Shown piece after piece: positions 55,557-63,776 of a stretch of DNA of 64,000 nt. The notes beneath the pieces were generated by a model. The model did not search any database and had not been told where the DNA came from. It was given only the letters and a program-made list of their open reading frames with translations. Location: positions 1-64,000 of IMG/VR virus record IMGVR_UViG_3300025889_000092; one strand, written 5' to 3'. Numbering within the stretch: position 1 is the stretch's first letter; each line of letters begins with the position of its first letter. This DNA is from a virus. A program made the translations under genes and the position numbers.

Positions 55557-55955
55557 ATGGCACAAACTACTTTTAACCGTGAATTAGGTGCTGCGCCTGC
55601 GGGTATAAGTCGGTTTGGGCAGGTTCGCACTGAGGATGGTTTGAACGTAACTGTTGATAGCTACCGAGCTTTTGCTGGTGATGGTAAATATCCCCTCTCG
55701 GATGTTTACACCATCACTTACGGCGCAACTGGAACTGCCACTTTCCTCTTGGACGCGGAAGCTTTCGGTGTGACGGGCTTTACCATCGTGGGCTCTGATG
55801 GCGTTTCTGACGGTTCATATACCGCTCCGAAAACCAGCCGTCGCCAAAGTGGCGGGGTGGGCATCTCGGCTTCTTCCGGCGATACAGCAACTCTTTATGT
55901 GCATCGCTCCGACCGTAGTGCATCTGAGTATCGCATGACCATGTTGGTCGCTTAA
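55557..55955 (+). CDS. Beta-rich virion protein (132 aa)
   Basis: MAQTTFNRELGAAPAGISRF, then strands (NVTVDSYRAFAGDGKYP, VYTITYGATGTATFLLDAE, ATLYVHRSDRSASEYRMTML) and few charges. The pattern is of a small virion component such as a head fibre or decoration protein. It is alone between the leftward lysis genes and the endolysin gene. Family not recognised. Confidence 0.62.
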   Translation: MAQTTFNRELGAAPAGISRFGQVRTEDGLNVTVDSYRAFAGDGKYPLSDVYTITYGATGTATFLLDAEAFGVTGFTIVGSDGVSDGSYTAPKTSRRQSGGVGISASSGDTATLYVHRSDRSASEYRMTMLVA

Positions 55956-56019
55956 TTTATAAAGTTTTCACCCATTTTTGATCGGTTTTTGCCAAAGTAA
56001 TTGAGGTTAAAGCCGATCA

Positions 56020-57252
56020 ATGGGGCTCTCGCAGCGCGGACTTGATTTAATAAAACACTTCGAAGGTTTGCGCCTTACTGCTTATAAATGCAGTGCGGGT
56101 GTCGACACGATCGGTTACGGACACACTGGTCCTGACGTTAAACCGGGCTTACGGATTACGCAGGAAGAAGCAGAAAAATTGCTGTGGAAGGACACCGAGA
56201 GCGCACAGCAAGCTGTAAATAGTTTCGTAAATATTAGATTAAATCAGAATGAGTACGATGCTTTAGTTTCCTTCGTTTTCAACGTAGGCCCTAGTGCGTT
56301 TGTAAGCAGCACACTCCTCAGACTTTTAAATTCGGGTGCGGAGCGTAATATCGTTGCGGGCGAGTTTGCGCGATGGGTTAAAGCCGGTGGCGATAAAGCA
56401 GTTCCAGGACTGGTTAGGAGACGCCAGAAAGAAAAGGAGCTATTTTTGGAACAAATTAAACACCCTCTCTTGGGCAAGTCCATCCTGGCCAATAGGGACA
56501 CTTGGTTGAAACGCCAACCGATTGACTCTGGCAAGCTTCCGGCTGAGCAAAAACTCTTTGTGCCGAAAGGTGCTGCCTGGCAGTGGACTGAGATTCGTAT
56601 GTACGCTGGTGAGGCTCATCAAAGAGTCTTCCTGCAACAGCAACCAGATAAAGAATGGTGGTTTTATCCTGATCACTGGAAAATAATTAATGATGCGTCT
56701 ACGGAAACAGAGGTAACAGCCCCCTCTAAAGATATAAAACTTGATGTTCCCTATTACTCTCAGCGAGATAATTACAGAGATGCCAACCGCACCTGTTTTT
56801 CCAGCAGTTGTGCGATGTTGCTTAGCGGGCTGGACAAAAATGCCATCCGTAATGACGACGACTACATACGTGAAGTTTTTAAATTAGGGGACACTACAGA
56901 TGCTTCAGTACAAATAGAAACCTTAGCTCATTTTGGAGTCGAGGCTAAATTCCTTACCTCAGGCAATTGGTCTAGCGTCGAGGATCAGCTCAAAAAAGGC
57001 GTACCTGTTCCTATTGGCATTCTTCATCACGGTTCCGTCAGTAACCCCAGCGGCGGAGGGCACTGGATCTGCGTGGTCGGCATCACTGCCGATCGCTCAA
57101 AATTATTAGTTCACGATCCTTGGGGTGAGCTTGACCTTGTTTCAGGGTCCTATGTGAGCCAGAACGGCAAATACAAGCTCTATTCGAAGAAAAATCTCGG
57201 TCCTCGATGGATGGTCGAGGGAGAGGGGTCGGGTTGGCTCATAAAAGCTTGA
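56020..57252 (+). CDS. Bifunctional endolysin: GH24 lysozyme and C39-like peptidase
   Basis: 410 residues. Residues 1-145 are a GH24 lysozyme: FEGLRLTAYKCSAGVDTIGY carries the E-8aa-C-5aa-T triad (Glu15, Cys24, Thr30) of the P1/P21 type, without the export signal of those phages. Then an SH3-like part (WQWTEIRMYAGEAHQRVFLQ) and a C39-like domain with the catalytic Cys in TCFSSSCAM, His in GGGHWICVVG and Asp in HDPWGE. It would cut glycan and peptide bonds of peptidoglycan. Confidence 0.85.
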   Translation: MGLSQRGLDLIKHFEGLRLTAYKCSAGVDTIGYGHTGPDVKPGLRITQEEAEKLLWKDTESAQQAVNSFVNIRLNQNEYDALVSFVFNVGPSAFVSSTLLRLLNSGAERNIVAGEFARWVKAGGDKAVPGLVRRRQKEKELFLEQIKHPLLGKSILANRDTWLKRQPIDSGKLPAEQKLFVPKGAAWQWTEIRMYAGEAHQRVFLQQQPDKEWWFYPDHWKIINDASTETEVTAPSKDIKLDVPYYSQRDNYRDANRTCFSSSCAMLLSGLDKNAIRNDDDYIREVFKLGDTTDASVQIETLAHFGVEAKFLTSGNWSSVEDQLKKGVPVPIGILHHGSVSNPSGGGHWICVVGITADRSKLLVHDPWGELDLVSGSYVSQNGKYKLYSKKNLGPRWMVEGEGSGWLIKA

Positions 57253-57287
57253 ATCTGCCTTAAAATCATTTTCCCAGCCTTGCTCCG

Positions 57288-57524
57288 ATGGCGTTCAATT
57301 TAGAGGACATCCTTCTCACATGGGACACCCAGTGGGAACAAGACAAAGCTGATTTCTTAGAGGAACTTTATGAGTTTTATTCCCCCGCAGACCACTGCTA
57401 TACAGGGCTGTTTCAAAAATACCAGAAAGACCTTTGTCTATTTATACGGGATTGGCATCGGCTGCCTCCCGAAGATCTGCGATTTGGTAAGCCGTGGCTA
57501 TTCCCTGTACCTACAATTATTTAA
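57288..57524 (+). CDS. Hypothetical acidic protein (78 aa)
   Basis: MAFNLEDILLTWDTQWEQDK, then ADFLEELYEFYSPADHCYTG and DLCLFIRDWHRLPPEDLRFG. Helical, Trp- and Asp-rich. No family recognised. It follows the endolysin by 35 bases and precedes an HNH-like gene, so it may be the start of a small-gene run that ends with ThyX. Confidence 0.65.
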   Translation: MAFNLEDILLTWDTQWEQDKADFLEELYEFYSPADHCYTGLFQKYQKDLCLFIRDWHRLPPEDLRFGKPWLFPVPTII

Positions 57525-57538
57525 GAAGAAGTAACGCA

Positions 57539-57763
57539 ATGTCTGCTCGGGATTACAGAAAGGAATACGATGATTATCAAGGTAAACCTGAGCAGATAAA
57601 GCGTCGCTCGGCTCGCAACAAAGCTCGACGCCACCTAGAAAAACAAGGTCGTGTCAGTAAGGGGGACGGAAAGGAAGTAGATCACAAAGATCACAATCCC
57701 CTAAATAATAGTGCTGCTAATATAAGAGTAAGATCCCGTTCTGCTAACCGGAGCGATCAATAG
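57539..57763 (+). CDS. Small HNH-like nuclease (74 aa)
   Basis: ATG 57539 gives MSARDYRKEYDDYQGKPEQI; an upstream 57494 start is inside the previous gene. KEVDHKDHNPLNNSAANIRV has the DH-x2-HNPLNN-type HNH core with downstream Asn and RSRSANR. Lys/Arg-rich N-terminus may contact DNA. Small HNH proteins of this shape occur in many phages. The overlap with the following GTG is one base. Confidence 0.72.
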   Translation: MSARDYRKEYDDYQGKPEQIKRRSARNKARRHLEKQGRVSKGDGKEVDHKDHNPLNNSAANIRVRSRSANRSDQ

Positions 57764-58266
57764 TGGCAATTATCCCTGGTTCTGACGCTTCCGGTAAGAC
57801 ACCAGAAGGTCTTACTCAAGGTCTTCAGTTCCCTCCTGGTCTGGGTGGGTACAACCGTCAGCCCGGTCTCGGCATCCGGCGAGCAATGATGCTCGATAAC
57901 GGTAACCGGATTGCCTCTCAGCTCGAACACGATCGAGGAGTTTACGTTCGCCCTCCCGTTGGCCCCGTGGAGTATGCGGAGGGAAACATTAAAAAAAGCA
58001 CTGAGCTGACTGGTGTTGCGGGGTATAACCAGCGGGCAATCCCTTTAAAGGACAGTGCTGATGACATGAGTCAGATGGAGTATCTCAGTGCTCTTCGTCA
58101 AGCTGATCCCGCTCAGCGCCTCCGCATGCAGCAGGGTCTTTTAATGTCTAAGCAGAATTTCCTGAACACTCCGACTGTTCAGGCTGAGTATCCGTCCATG
58201 AGCAGCAACATGGTCGATAACCTCATGATGCTGGCCAAAGCCAAACTCTCCGCGAAAAAATCGTGA
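57763..58266 (+). CDS. Hypothetical phage protein (167 aa)
   Basis: Start GTG. MAIIPGSDASGKTPEGLTQG, Pro/Gly-rich, then helices (RRAMMLDNGNRIASQLEHD, MEYLSALRQADPAQRLRMQQ) and a helical end (SNMVDNLMMLAKAKLSAKK). No domain recognised. Composition is close to the virion-type helical proteins. Its stop overlaps the next GTG. Confidence 0.62.
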   Translation: MAIIPGSDASGKTPEGLTQGLQFPPGLGGYNRQPGLGIRRAMMLDNGNRIASQLEHDRGVYVRPPVGPVEYAEGNIKKSTELTGVAGYNQRAIPLKDSADDMSQMEYLSALRQADPAQRLRMQQGLLMSKQNFLNTPTVQAEYPSMSSNMVDNLMMLAKAKLSAKKS

Positions 58267-58394
58267 CCGACAACGACTTCCCTATCCGGATGGCTGGGCA
58301 GCGTTTAGGACTTGAAGCCTATAAGCTCTCTGGTCTGACCCCCACTGAAATTACCCGTAGACTGCGGTACCAAGAAGCATTCCCCAGAACCTGA
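58263..58394 (+). CDS. Small basic protein (43 aa) preceding ThyX
   Basis: GTG overlaps the previous stop as GTGA; the frame reads VTDNDFPIRMAGQRLGLEAY and TPTEITRRLRYQEAFPRT. The EITRRL segment could be a small helix-turn-helix fragment. It ends two bases before the ThyX start, so it is probably translated together with it. No family recognised. Confidence 0.5.
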   Translation: MTDNDFPIRMAGQRLGLEAYKLSGLTPTEITRRLRYQEAFPRT

Positions 58395-58396
58395 GC

Positions 58397-59113
58397 GTGG
58401 CTTTATCTGATCAGCACAAGGTACAGCTCGATTGGATCACACCCGAACCTGAGAGGGTTCTTGCTAAACATGCTCGGGTATCAACCAAGAACCCTGAGCG
58501 TGAAGAGTACTTAAAGCTTCTTCAGTACTGTTTAAAGCACGGCCACGTAAGTGTCTTTGAACAGGTTTGCGCTTCATTTGAGATTATTACGACTCGTAGT
58601 ATCTCTCCGCAGATACTCAGGCACCGTTCCTTCTGCTTCCAAGAGGCGAGTCAACGGTACTGCAATCCATTAGAGGTTCTCGAAGAAGAGACCTCCCATA
58701 TAGATGCTTTTGAACTACGCGGTCAGGACATTAAAAACAGGCAAAACAGCATCGTCTATACGGACGGGGACATCGAGGAGAAGTTCAGGGGTCGTATCCA
58801 GGACGTTGTATCTGAAATCAATAGTCTTTACCGGGACCTCGTTGCTGCTGGGGTGGCACGGGAATGCGCTCGAAACATTCTTCCTCTCGGCACTCCTACA
58901 AAACTCCATATGCAAGGCAACCTCAGGAATTGGTTGTTTTATGTCGGTCTGAGGAGCGCTCCAGGTACTCAGAAGGAACATAAATTCATCTCCAGCTTGA
59001 TCGGACGGGAACTACAGCTACAGATGCCGGACCTGATCCAAGCGGTAATTGAAGCTGCAGAAGGTGACGAGAGCCTTGGCTTGCGTGGGTGGAAATTTAT
59101 CCATAACACATAA
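58397..59113 (+). CDS. thyX: FAD-dependent thymidylate synthase
   Basis: 238 residues, start GTG. The ThyX signature RHR-x7-S is present: RHR at 75-77, then SFCFQEA, then S85 and QRY. N-terminal VLAKHARVSTKNP and C-terminal HKFISSLIGREL fit the family. The enzyme methylates dUMP to dTMP using methylenetetrahydrofolate and FADH2. With dCMP deaminase at 6316 it supplies phage thymidine. A terminator follows directly. Confidence 0.92.
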   Translation: MALSDQHKVQLDWITPEPERVLAKHARVSTKNPEREEYLKLLQYCLKHGHVSVFEQVCASFEIITTRSISPQILRHRSFCFQEASQRYCNPLEVLEEETSHIDAFELRGQDIKNRQNSIVYTDGDIEEKFRGRIQDVVSEINSLYRDLVAAGVARECARNILPLGTPTKLHMQGNLRNWLFYVGLRSAPGTQKEHKFISSLIGRELQLQMPDLIQAVIEAAEGDESLGLRGWKFIHNT

Positions 59114-59119
59114 AGCGAA

Positions 59120-59149
59120 ACCGGGGCTTGAATTAGGCCCCGGTCTTTT
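59120..59149 (+). terminator. Terminator after ThyX, possibly bidirectional
   Basis: ACCGGGGC at 59120-59127 pairs with GCCCCGGT at 59137-59144, then CTTTTC. Placed between the rightward ThyX gene and the leftward block, it may also serve the other strand. Confidence 0.75.
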
Positions 59150-59168
59150 CGCCTCACGCGTTTCTTAA

Positions 59169-59792
59169 CTATAAGAGATTTCCCCAAGGGTTTTCAGTTG
59201 TTTTATCTTTTCTTAAGGATGTCTGTGCGTTGCTCGTAGCTTGGTCTTTACCTGAGTTTGCTCCTACCTGAGTTTGCATTCTTATCATGTTTTGAAACGC
59301 CACAACAGTTTGCTTCAACTTTGCGTTTTCCCTTAAGGCCTCATCCGTTTGCTGATCAGCCCATTGCGCTGCACGCATTGTCAACGTATCAATTACGTTT
59401 TGAGGGTGAGGGAAAGAAAAAACATCCCCGTTCTCGTTCGGGATTTGCTTACCCCCTTGCTGCGCGGCAAGGGCAACAAGGAAGTTAGTTGCTTTTTCAA
59501 GAGTTATATCAGCGTGGTAACCCAGCTGAACGGGAGATACTATCCCTTTATTGCTCTCGTATAAAACCGTAAAGACCTTACCAACTTTGAAGGCTTCTTC
59601 AGTTTTTTTGTTTTTGGCAATCCTTCGTTCCAGTGCCAGATGAGCACCCACCATCACACCCCCTGTAGCCGCTAGCGCAGGCGCGTAAAACTTTGGGGCA
59701 ATCGCGGCGGCAGCTGCTGCTCCCGCAACTCCCAGAGCCATCAGAGGGGCGACATACGCTGTCCATGGTTCAATCGCTGGATTTCGGGTCAT
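59169..59792 (-). CDS. Hypothetical membrane-linked protein (207 aa)
   Basis: ATG 59792 (MTRNPAIEPWTAYVAPLMAL) avoids a long overlap with the primase-helicase gene, whose end overlaps it by 23 bases. Two hydrophobic segments (VAPLMALGVAGAAAAAAIAP and APALAATGGVMVGAHLALE) could be membrane helices or a helical hairpin. The rest is soluble helix, ending SLRKDKTTENPWGNLL. It may link replication to the membrane; that is inference. Confidence 0.6.
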   Translation of the reverse strand: MTRNPAIEPWTAYVAPLMALGVAGAAAAAAIAPKFYAPALAATGGVMVGAHLALERRIAKNKKTEEAFKVGKVFTVLYESNKGIVSPVQLGYHADITLEKATNFLVALAAQQGGKQIPNENGDVFSFPHPQNVIDTLTMRAAQWADQQTDEALRENAKLKQTVVAFQNMIRMQTQVGANSGKDQATSNAQTSLRKDKTTENPWGNLL

Positions 59793-62556
59793 GTTCTTCG
59801 AAGGCTTTTTGCCAGTGAGGGTCTGCTGGGTTTGATGCCCACTCAACAGGGCTGGGCAGCCGGTTAGTTCCGGCACAAGCTCTGTCAGTGGAGGGGTCGA
59901 ACGGCTTCAATTTTAGGCCTGTGAATACCGCTTTACCATCAATGAAGCGGGGCTCAACTCCGGAGACTTTAAGGACATTCCTTATCGTTTCTTTTAAACG
60001 ATCGACAAAGCGTGGTTTGGCCGAGTGTTTGTAACCGTTCGACTTACAGAAGTTGACGTAAGAGGAGTAGAGCTCCGAGTATGCGTTTTTAACAAATAAA
60101 CCTCGTTCCGACTCGTCGGTGCTGGGACGAAAAGCACCCATACCAATAACGCTTTGACTGTTGGGTGCGTACATAGTGCATTCAGCAAGCCACGCAACAT
60201 AAGGGTTATTGAAGATCAACGCCTCGAGGTTAGTCGAGTTCAACGTAGGCACATGCTTAACTGGATTCGCAAGCACGTCACGCATCACGTCAAAAGGTAG
60301 CGAGAGTGCCCAGCTGACTACGCCCGATAGCTCCGGCGCCAGTTCCCCATCCACCCGATCAGCGTGGACATTCAAGAGGTCACGCCGTTTTGAGGCAGGC
60401 ACTACCTTGTCCATAATTATCGTCAGTCGACGACGCTCGAGACCGCTGCTGATATCGCTACTGCTGATGTGCTCGTTCGAAGCGATGCAGACTAGAACTT
60501 CGGGTTTGAAGTTGATTACCTCTTTCCCGTATTTCCGTTCTGCGCGAAGAGTGTCTGATGCGGAGGTGATCTTCTTAAGGACATCGAGACGCTTGTTGAA
60601 GTTAGCCTCGTCAGTGAGCAGGAGGAGGCGTTTTCCTATGAGGTTATGACACTCAAATTTGTTCGTCTCAATGATCTCGAGGTTGCTTGTGTGCGTTCCA
60701 GAAAAGCCAGCGAGGGCAATAAGCATCTGCTGCAGCGTGGACTTACCTGTACCGCCAGGACCGACAAGGTGTAGAAAGCGTTCGCCCGTTGTATAACCTG
60801 TAAGAAGAGCTCTGCAGAAAGCTTGAATAATTATTACTTTGTCCTTTCCGACTGAGGATTCAAGCCAGCTTAAAAAGTTGGGACACTTGGCTTTGTCGTT
60901 GTAGTCAAAGGAAAGCTTCGTTCTGAGGTACAGAGTTTTATCGTTGCCTGGAGTGAACTCAAGGTTCTGAGATTTAAGAACACCGTTTTTGAAGGGGATG
61001 AATTCCCTGTTCTTACTCCAGATGGAGACTCGTCCACCGCTGACAGATTTAAGGAGCTTGGCTTTTAGGATGTGAAATACTGAGCCTACAGTCGCAGAGT
61101 TGTAACGCTGCAGAACACCAGCAGCAACAAAGGTATCGAGTGTCTTAACGATGCGCCTCTTAATGTGTTGTTCGTCTTGTATGTACCACACGCCTTCTTC
61201 TTTATCGTATGTAAAGAACTCGTCTAAAGAGGAATCAAATAAAAAATCCTCTCCATAGTTGTTTACAATAATATCCGCAACATCATTTTCAGAGAAGTTT
61301 TTCGTATCTTTCTGCAGTTTTATCAGCTGCGTGGGGCTCTTGGGAGTAGAGTCCATGGTTTCCGGGTCCTCTGGTGTTGTTTTTGTTGTTTTTGTGTGTT
61401 GGGGTTTTTGACCCCTTTCAAACTCAAGCGTCAGGATCGAGCTGACAGGCTTTGGTTTCTGCTTACTAAGCTCGCTCTTCAACTCCTCAGGACATTTGTC
61501 GTCGAAGATTTTCTTGTTGAAGTACTTGAGTTTTTTCCATACGGCGGTCTCACCGTCCTCTGATGCGATGACCAGAGCAGGTTTCAGCTCACCGCTGTCG
61601 GAGACGCTGTTCAGGATCCGATCAAACTTTCCATCGAGTAGAGGGCTGTAGTCGTATATATTCTCGAATACAAGCTGTGCGGTTGTCAAGGGGTCGATAA
61701 GTACCGCAATATCCCTCTCGTTTAGCCAGTTGCACCAACCGATGATCTCCTTAAAAGCCATGGCCATGGCAAAGGAGCGGTCCTCTACGGAAGATCCGTT
61801 AAGGATTTCTCTGACTGAATTACTTAAAAGTTTTTCTAGATTTATACCTTCTTCTGAGATTGTCGCTTTTAGATAATCAAAACCGGAGCCCTTGCTCGTT
61901 TGCTCCTTAGGAAGCTTTAAAAAATATCTATATGCCTCGTTAATTTTTTCGGAGGGAATGTAGTTTTCACTTACGTAAAAAAGTTCTTCGTTTGGGGCGT
62001 CACCTTTTGTCCCGTAAAAAAGGTTCGGCACCGTCGTGGCCCTGATGTCTGACCCCGGAATTTGCCCTGAGAGATGGCGAGTAAACCATTGGTAAAAATC
62101 GGTATCGATAATTGGTGTTTCAAGCCCGAAGACTAAACGGAATCGGGGCCAATCTTGTGAGTAGCTTGGTGACCTATATGCAAAGGAGCAGTACTTTTTA
62201 ACTATTTCAAGTTCAAGTGACTCAGCTTCTGAAAGTTCTTGCTTTTGTATTTTGTTTCCGTCTTTATCCTTACCGTCATCTTGGTTATCAATATCGATAA
62301 TAATCAAGCCCGCTTTTATACATTCTGTCGCGTCTTTCGAGCGTCTTCCATTAAGAAGGTGCCACGCGCAAAGACCCTGTCCCTCCGCAACATAGTCAGC
62401 GATATCTTTTATAGCTTTATTTTCACTAATCCAGTTTTCGTTAAATGCCTTAAAGTTTCCACCCGGCATGATCTTGCCGGTTTTCTTGCTCACATGCTTT
62501 TTTACCTCTTCGTTCCGGCTGTAAAAAAACTGCATCGGTCCCCTCAGTCCTGCCAT
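59770..62556 (-). CDS. Primase-helicase (AEP-like primase with D5-type SF3 helicase)
   Basis: 928 residues. The N-terminal third has LIIIDIDNQDD at about 83-93, the acidic pair of archaeo-eukaryotic primases, and WPRFRLVFGLETP and RATTVPNLFYG later. The helicase part has Walker A LVGPGGTGKSTLQQML near 600 and LLLLTDEANFNKR near 645, then ERKYGKEVINFKPEVLVCIA: superfamily 3 of the phage D5/P4 type. It would unwind and prime phage DNA. Confidence 0.85.
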   Translation of the reverse strand: MAGLRGPMQFFYSRNEEVKKHVSKKTGKIMPGGNFKAFNENWISENKAIKDIADYVAEGQGLCAWHLLNGRRSKDATECIKAGLIIIDIDNQDDGKDKDGNKIQKQELSEAESLELEIVKKYCSFAYRSPSYSQDWPRFRLVFGLETPIIDTDFYQWFTRHLSGQIPGSDIRATTVPNLFYGTKGDAPNEELFYVSENYIPSEKINEAYRYFLKLPKEQTSKGSGFDYLKATISEEGINLEKLLSNSVREILNGSSVEDRSFAMAMAFKEIIGWCNWLNERDIAVLIDPLTTAQLVFENIYDYSPLLDGKFDRILNSVSDSGELKPALVIASEDGETAVWKKLKYFNKKIFDDKCPEELKSELSKQKPKPVSSILTLEFERGQKPQHTKTTKTTPEDPETMDSTPKSPTQLIKLQKDTKNFSENDVADIIVNNYGEDFLFDSSLDEFFTYDKEEGVWYIQDEQHIKRRIVKTLDTFVAAGVLQRYNSATVGSVFHILKAKLLKSVSGGRVSIWSKNREFIPFKNGVLKSQNLEFTPGNDKTLYLRTKLSFDYNDKAKCPNFLSWLESSVGKDKVIIIQAFCRALLTGYTTGERFLHLVGPGGTGKSTLQQMLIALAGFSGTHTSNLEIIETNKFECHNLIGKRLLLLTDEANFNKRLDVLKKITSASDTLRAERKYGKEVINFKPEVLVCIASNEHISSSDISSGLERRRLTIIMDKVVPASKRRDLLNVHADRVDGELAPELSGVVSWALSLPFDVMRDVLANPVKHVPTLNSTNLEALIFNNPYVAWLAECTMYAPNSQSVIGMGAFRPSTDESERGLFVKNAYSELYSSYVNFCKSNGYKHSAKPRFVDRLKETIRNVLKVSGVEPRFIDGKAVFTGLKLKPFDPSTDRACAGTNRLPSPVEWASNPADPHWQKAFEEHDPKSSD

Positions 62557-62595
62557 TTTGGCACGACTCCAGCACCGTGGCTACGGAAAGCAAGC

Positions 62596-63375
62596 TTAAG
62601 TCGCCTTAAGGTCTTCGTAAAATTTTCGTACGATCTGGAGCCACTGCTCTTCATTCTTTTCTACTTCCTTCTGCCCGAATGTGAATACTTGAACTGAGTA
62701 ACCAGGGACGGCAGTAGAAACAATAATTTGGGTTTTATTGATCTTTATGCCTAAGCAACTCTCTGCAGCAATTTTATAAGCAGCGAGTTGCAATTGTGTC
62801 TTTTTAAGTTTAAATACTCCTGAGATGAGTGCTTTTTTAGTTTTTTCGTCTATTCCCGCATTTGCTTTGGGGAACCTGGCACTGTAAGGTCCGTTCGACG
62901 TTTTGAAGTCGCCTAGGATTATCTCACCGTTTGTGTCCTTATAAATTATATCGCAGCATCCTGCCCATCCTTCTTTAGTCTTTTCATCGAAATAGTGAAT
63001 TCTGCCTACACCATCCTCACCTACGTAGCGCGACCACTGAGGTTGGTTGTAGGGTTTTTCGCTCCACAGTACTTTTCCTCCTTCGAGAAGGTCATCGAGT
63101 CTTTCTGGCATGTCTACCCAGTACGGCTCGTACTCTCTGGGCGGACGAACGTCAAAACCACGAATGTAATTCTCAACAGCGTTGTGGATCCACGTCCCAC
63201 GCTCTGCCGCCTTATCGGCAGCTCCGGGGTTTAACAGATTCCAATGGGCCAACTTTTTACGCGTTTCCTCTGTCTGTGTGGCAGAGAGAATACTTGTTAC
63301 GGAAGCTAGCGGAACAGGAACTCCGGAGCAGTTGTAGTGCCTTAAGCCGTTAAGGGTTAATCGTGTTTGGGACAC
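62596..63375 (-). CDS. PD-(D/E)XK nuclease, Cas4/RecB-like exonuclease
   Basis: 259 residues. RGTWIHNAVENYIRG supplies the N-terminal His. GCCDIIYKDTNGEIILGDFK gives the D...[DE]xK core, with Asp, Asp and Lys, and KKTQLQLAAYKIAAE is the QxxxY motif of RecB-family nucleases. The protein probably processes DNA ends in replication or recombination. It is upstream of the primase-helicase on the same strand. Confidence 0.78.
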   Translation of the reverse strand: MSQTRLTLNGLRHYNCSGVPVPLASVTSILSATQTEETRKKLAHWNLLNPGAADKAAERGTWIHNAVENYIRGFDVRPPREYEPYWVDMPERLDDLLEGGKVLWSEKPYNQPQWSRYVGEDGVGRIHYFDEKTKEGWAGCCDIIYKDTNGEIILGDFKTSNGPYSARFPKANAGIDEKTKKALISGVFKLKKTQLQLAAYKIAAESCLGIKINKTQIIVSTAVPGYSVQVFTFGQKEVEKNEEQWLQIVRKFYEDLKAT

Positions 63376-63413
63376 AAACCTGTGTCAAATTAACCCAAGT
63401 TTAGTGTCTTTAT

Positions 63414-63776
63414 TCAGAATTTCATAGACACTGACCTCCGAGTATCGGGTTCGTCGTCATCATCATTTTCGTCTATATCATCTGAATATTCTTCATCTTC
63501 CTCTGTTTCAATAAAGAATTCAGATTTTTGATACTCAAACTCTTTTGATCGAGCATTGAGCTCCTCCGACAGACACATACCTGCGCAGTAGCTTTCGTTG
63601 ACAATGTCGGCACATTCTTCGGCAGTACGTGTCTGCCCTTCGGGGGACACACATTCCTGAAGGAGCTGAGTCGACACGAGGAGAGCGCAGACCTTGTCGA
63701 GTTTTTCGTTGACCGCATGAAGTTGCTCTACCACAGAGCGCTGGAAGTCTTCAAACTTCTGAGATTTAGATTTCAT
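63414..63776 (-). CDS. Acidic coiled-coil protein (120 aa)
   Basis: MKSKSQKFEDFQRSVVEQLH and AVNEKLDKVCALLVSTQLLQ form a coiled N-terminus, then Cys residues (TAEECADIVNESYCAGMCLS), and a very acidic C-terminus (EEYSDDIDENDDDDEPD). Very acidic tails occur in DNA mimics and single-strand-binding proteins, but no OB fold is apparent. Its ATG overlaps the upstream stop. Confidence 0.6.
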   Translation of the reverse strand: MKSKSQKFEDFQRSVVEQLHAVNEKLDKVCALLVSTQLLQECVSPEGQTRTAEECADIVNESYCAGMCLSEELNARSKEFEYQKSEFFIETEEDEEYSDDIDENDDDDEPDTRRSVSMKF

